DNA of 14,371 bases, from the NCBI GenBank assembly GCA_027077185.1, contig JALTGJ010000061.1, positions 1-14,371 on the forward strand, in the 5' to 3' direction. The stretch is from Spirochaetales bacterium (lineage in GTDB: Bacteria > Spirochaetota > Spirochaetia > B11-G9). The translations under genes and the position numbers were made by a program. The notes beneath the pieces are model-generated. The model did not search any database. It was not told the DNA's origin and saw nothing but the letters and a program-made list of their open reading frames with translations. Shown here piece after piece: positions 13,244-14,371 of the stretch (positions within the stretch are counted from its first letter, which is position 1; each line of letters begins with the position of its first letter).

Positions 13244-14371
13244 ATGAAAAAGCTATTATTAAGGGTTTTGCTACTGTTAACAGCATTTAGCGCCTTTTCT
13301 CAGACACAGGCACCTGGCCTGGATATTCTTGGCTACGGATACGATGTCTTTGGAAACTATGCAGACCAGAGCAGTAAAAAAAGATACAATCTGTTTACTT
13401 ACAGTAACTTTACAAATACACCAATTGGATCAGATCAGTATAGTGTTCCGGAATATGTAATTCTGGAAAATATCTCCAAACATATGGTTACTACAGTTTC
13501 CGGTGAAAGTATTAGGGAGTATGCAAAAAGTCAGGCTTCGTCTGTAGGTTTAAGTGCAGATGCACTTTTCTTTTCGGGCTCTATAAACTCATCTTACAGC
13601 AGTTCTTCCAGTGGAAGTGAACGTAAATTCTACTACACATACAGGGATGCGAATACCAAATGGCGAATCTCTTTTGATGAAAGGAACTTAAGTTTATTAA
13701 AAAATATGCTGGATCCTGTCTTTAAAAGAGATTTGCAAACAATGGATCCTTCAAAACTTTTTGCTACTTATGGAACACACTACATTGCAAGTGCCTATCT
13801 TGGTGGAAGAGCAGACTATAACTCTGTTACCACAATAACACAAAATACAAATACCAGTGCCATAGCTGTAGCTGTCGAAGCTGAGTATCATGCAGTAAGT
13901 GGAAGTGCAACACTGGATAAAAAATCTTCAGAGCTGCTAAGCAATTCAGATACAACAACTAAGCTGACTGTTACTGGTGGTAATTCAGAGTATGCCAATA
14001 ATATCAGCAGCACTGCAACCTACGAAAAATGGGCTTCCGGAATTGCAACCATGCCTGTTCTGTGCGATTTTGACGAAAACAGCTTAAAACCCATTTGGGA
14101 TTTTGCTGAAACAGCTGGTAGAAGAGCAGAATTAAAAGCCGAGTTTGATAAAATGGTAAAAGCAAATCCTTTGCCCGAGGCAATAGCTGGTTCTTTTATG
14201 GTTGCAAATAAAATATATTTTATTAGACCTGTTTCTCAGAAGAACAGTTATATTGATATACCCGGATATCATTTTTTAGCGGAGAAAAAAGACGGAACTC
14301 CTGTTAAACTTGAAGAGAAGGATAATGCCGGAACAGGATTACAGGGCATTGACCGTTTTATAAAAGTTATT
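13244..14371 (+). CDS. Secreted MACPF (perforin-like) protein, 5' part; runs off window
   Basis: 376 codons are visible and the frame is open at the right edge. A signal peptide (KKLLLRVLLLLTAF, cleavage near residue 19) is followed by LGYGYDVFGNYAD (29-41), a start seen in bacterial MACPF proteins. The core MACPF signature YGTHY (176-180) is followed by the Gly-Gly hinge at 187-188 (AYLGGR). A Ser-rich segment (113-124) and the polar region 195-235 lie where the family has its membrane-inserting helical clusters. WASGI (263-267) and a helical stretch (about 285-305) end the domain. From about 318, YFIRPV, YIDIPGY and GTPVKL look like the first repeat of a beta-trefoil (ricin-like) lectin module. 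ATG 13244 has AGGAG 5 nt upstream. The family forms oligomeric pores; target and toxicity here are inferred. Single cysteine at 274. Confidence 0.88.
   Translation, partial: MKKLLLRVLLLLTAFSAFSQTQAPGLDILGYGYDVFGNYADQSSKKRYNLFTYSNFTNTPIGSDQYSVPEYVILENISKHMVTTVSGESIREYAKSQASSVGLSADALFFSGSINSSYSSSSSGSERKFYYTYRDANTKWRISFDERNLSLLKNMLDPVFKRDLQTMDPSKLFATYGTHYIASAYLGGRADYNSVTTITQNTNTSAIAVAVEAEYHAVSGSATLDKKSSELLSNSDTTTKLTVTGGNSEYANNISSTATYEKWASGIATMPVLCDFDENSLKPIWDFAETAGRRAELKAEFDKMVKANPLPEAIAGSFMVANKIYFIRPVSQKNSYIDIPGYHFLAEKKDGTPVKLEEKDNAGTGLQGIDRFIKVI

Noticed and set aside
1..14371. CRISPR array
   Set aside because: No set of direct repeats with regular unique spacers was found. The only regular repeats are the four short IS-end units.

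Overview
The window is AT-rich (by eye well under 45% GC) bacterial DNA. A spirochaete or another anaerobic, low-GC bacterium is my best guess, from the gene content (a zinc-finger-less topoisomerase I, a tandem phenylacetate-CoA-ligase/ACT operon, GAF-GGDEF signalling). No single gene proves the taxonomy.

Layout. (1) Positions 1-471: the istA end of an IS21-family insertion sequence, cut by the left edge, with a terminal region of four TGCAA repeats spaced 22-23 bp. (2) 737-3286 (+): topA, whose stop codon interleaves with that of the convergent lipase gene. (3) 5519-3283 (-): a translationally coupled pair, a membrane GAF-GGDEF diguanylate cyclase and a monoacylglycerol-lipase-like hydrolase. 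The cyclase starts with GTG and may be translated from a leaderless mRNA. (4) 7170-5602 (-): a DUF445 membrane protein, a zinc-ribbon SAM methyltransferase, tRNA-Asp(GTC), and a strong terminator. (5) 11614-7288 (-): an operon of a class I/II aminotransferase, two different PaaK-type aryl-CoA ligases and a tandem-ACT protein, ending in a bidirectional terminator. (6) 11761-12468 (+): an exported protein with a cupredoxin-like beta domain and a rhodanese domain, followed by a perfect 34-bp palindrome. (7) 12640-14371 (+): an accessory-looking stretch with a small XRE regulator, a ~170-bp nested inverted-repeat element, and the first 376 codons of a secreted MACPF (perforin-like) protein that runs off the right edge.

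How the genes fit together. The aminotransferase/PaaK/PaaK/ACT operon has three gene-to-gene junctions, two of them 4-bp ATGA overlaps. It looks like a unit for aromatic amino acid or aryl acid conversion (amino acid to aryl-pyruvate, aryl-CoA and aryl-acid), with the ACT protein as the likely amino acid sensor. The oxidoreductase that would link the two steps is not in the window. The GGDEF/lipase pair suggests c-di-GMP signalling co-expressed with lipid hydrolysis.

The most striking content is at the right end. The MACPF protein has an export signal, the core YGTHY motif with the downstream Gly-Gly, and the start of a probable beta-trefoil lectin-like C-terminal module. It has its own strong promoter and lies just after the nested palindromic element and the XRE gene. 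Both edge genes (istA and the MACPF gene) are incomplete only because the window ends.
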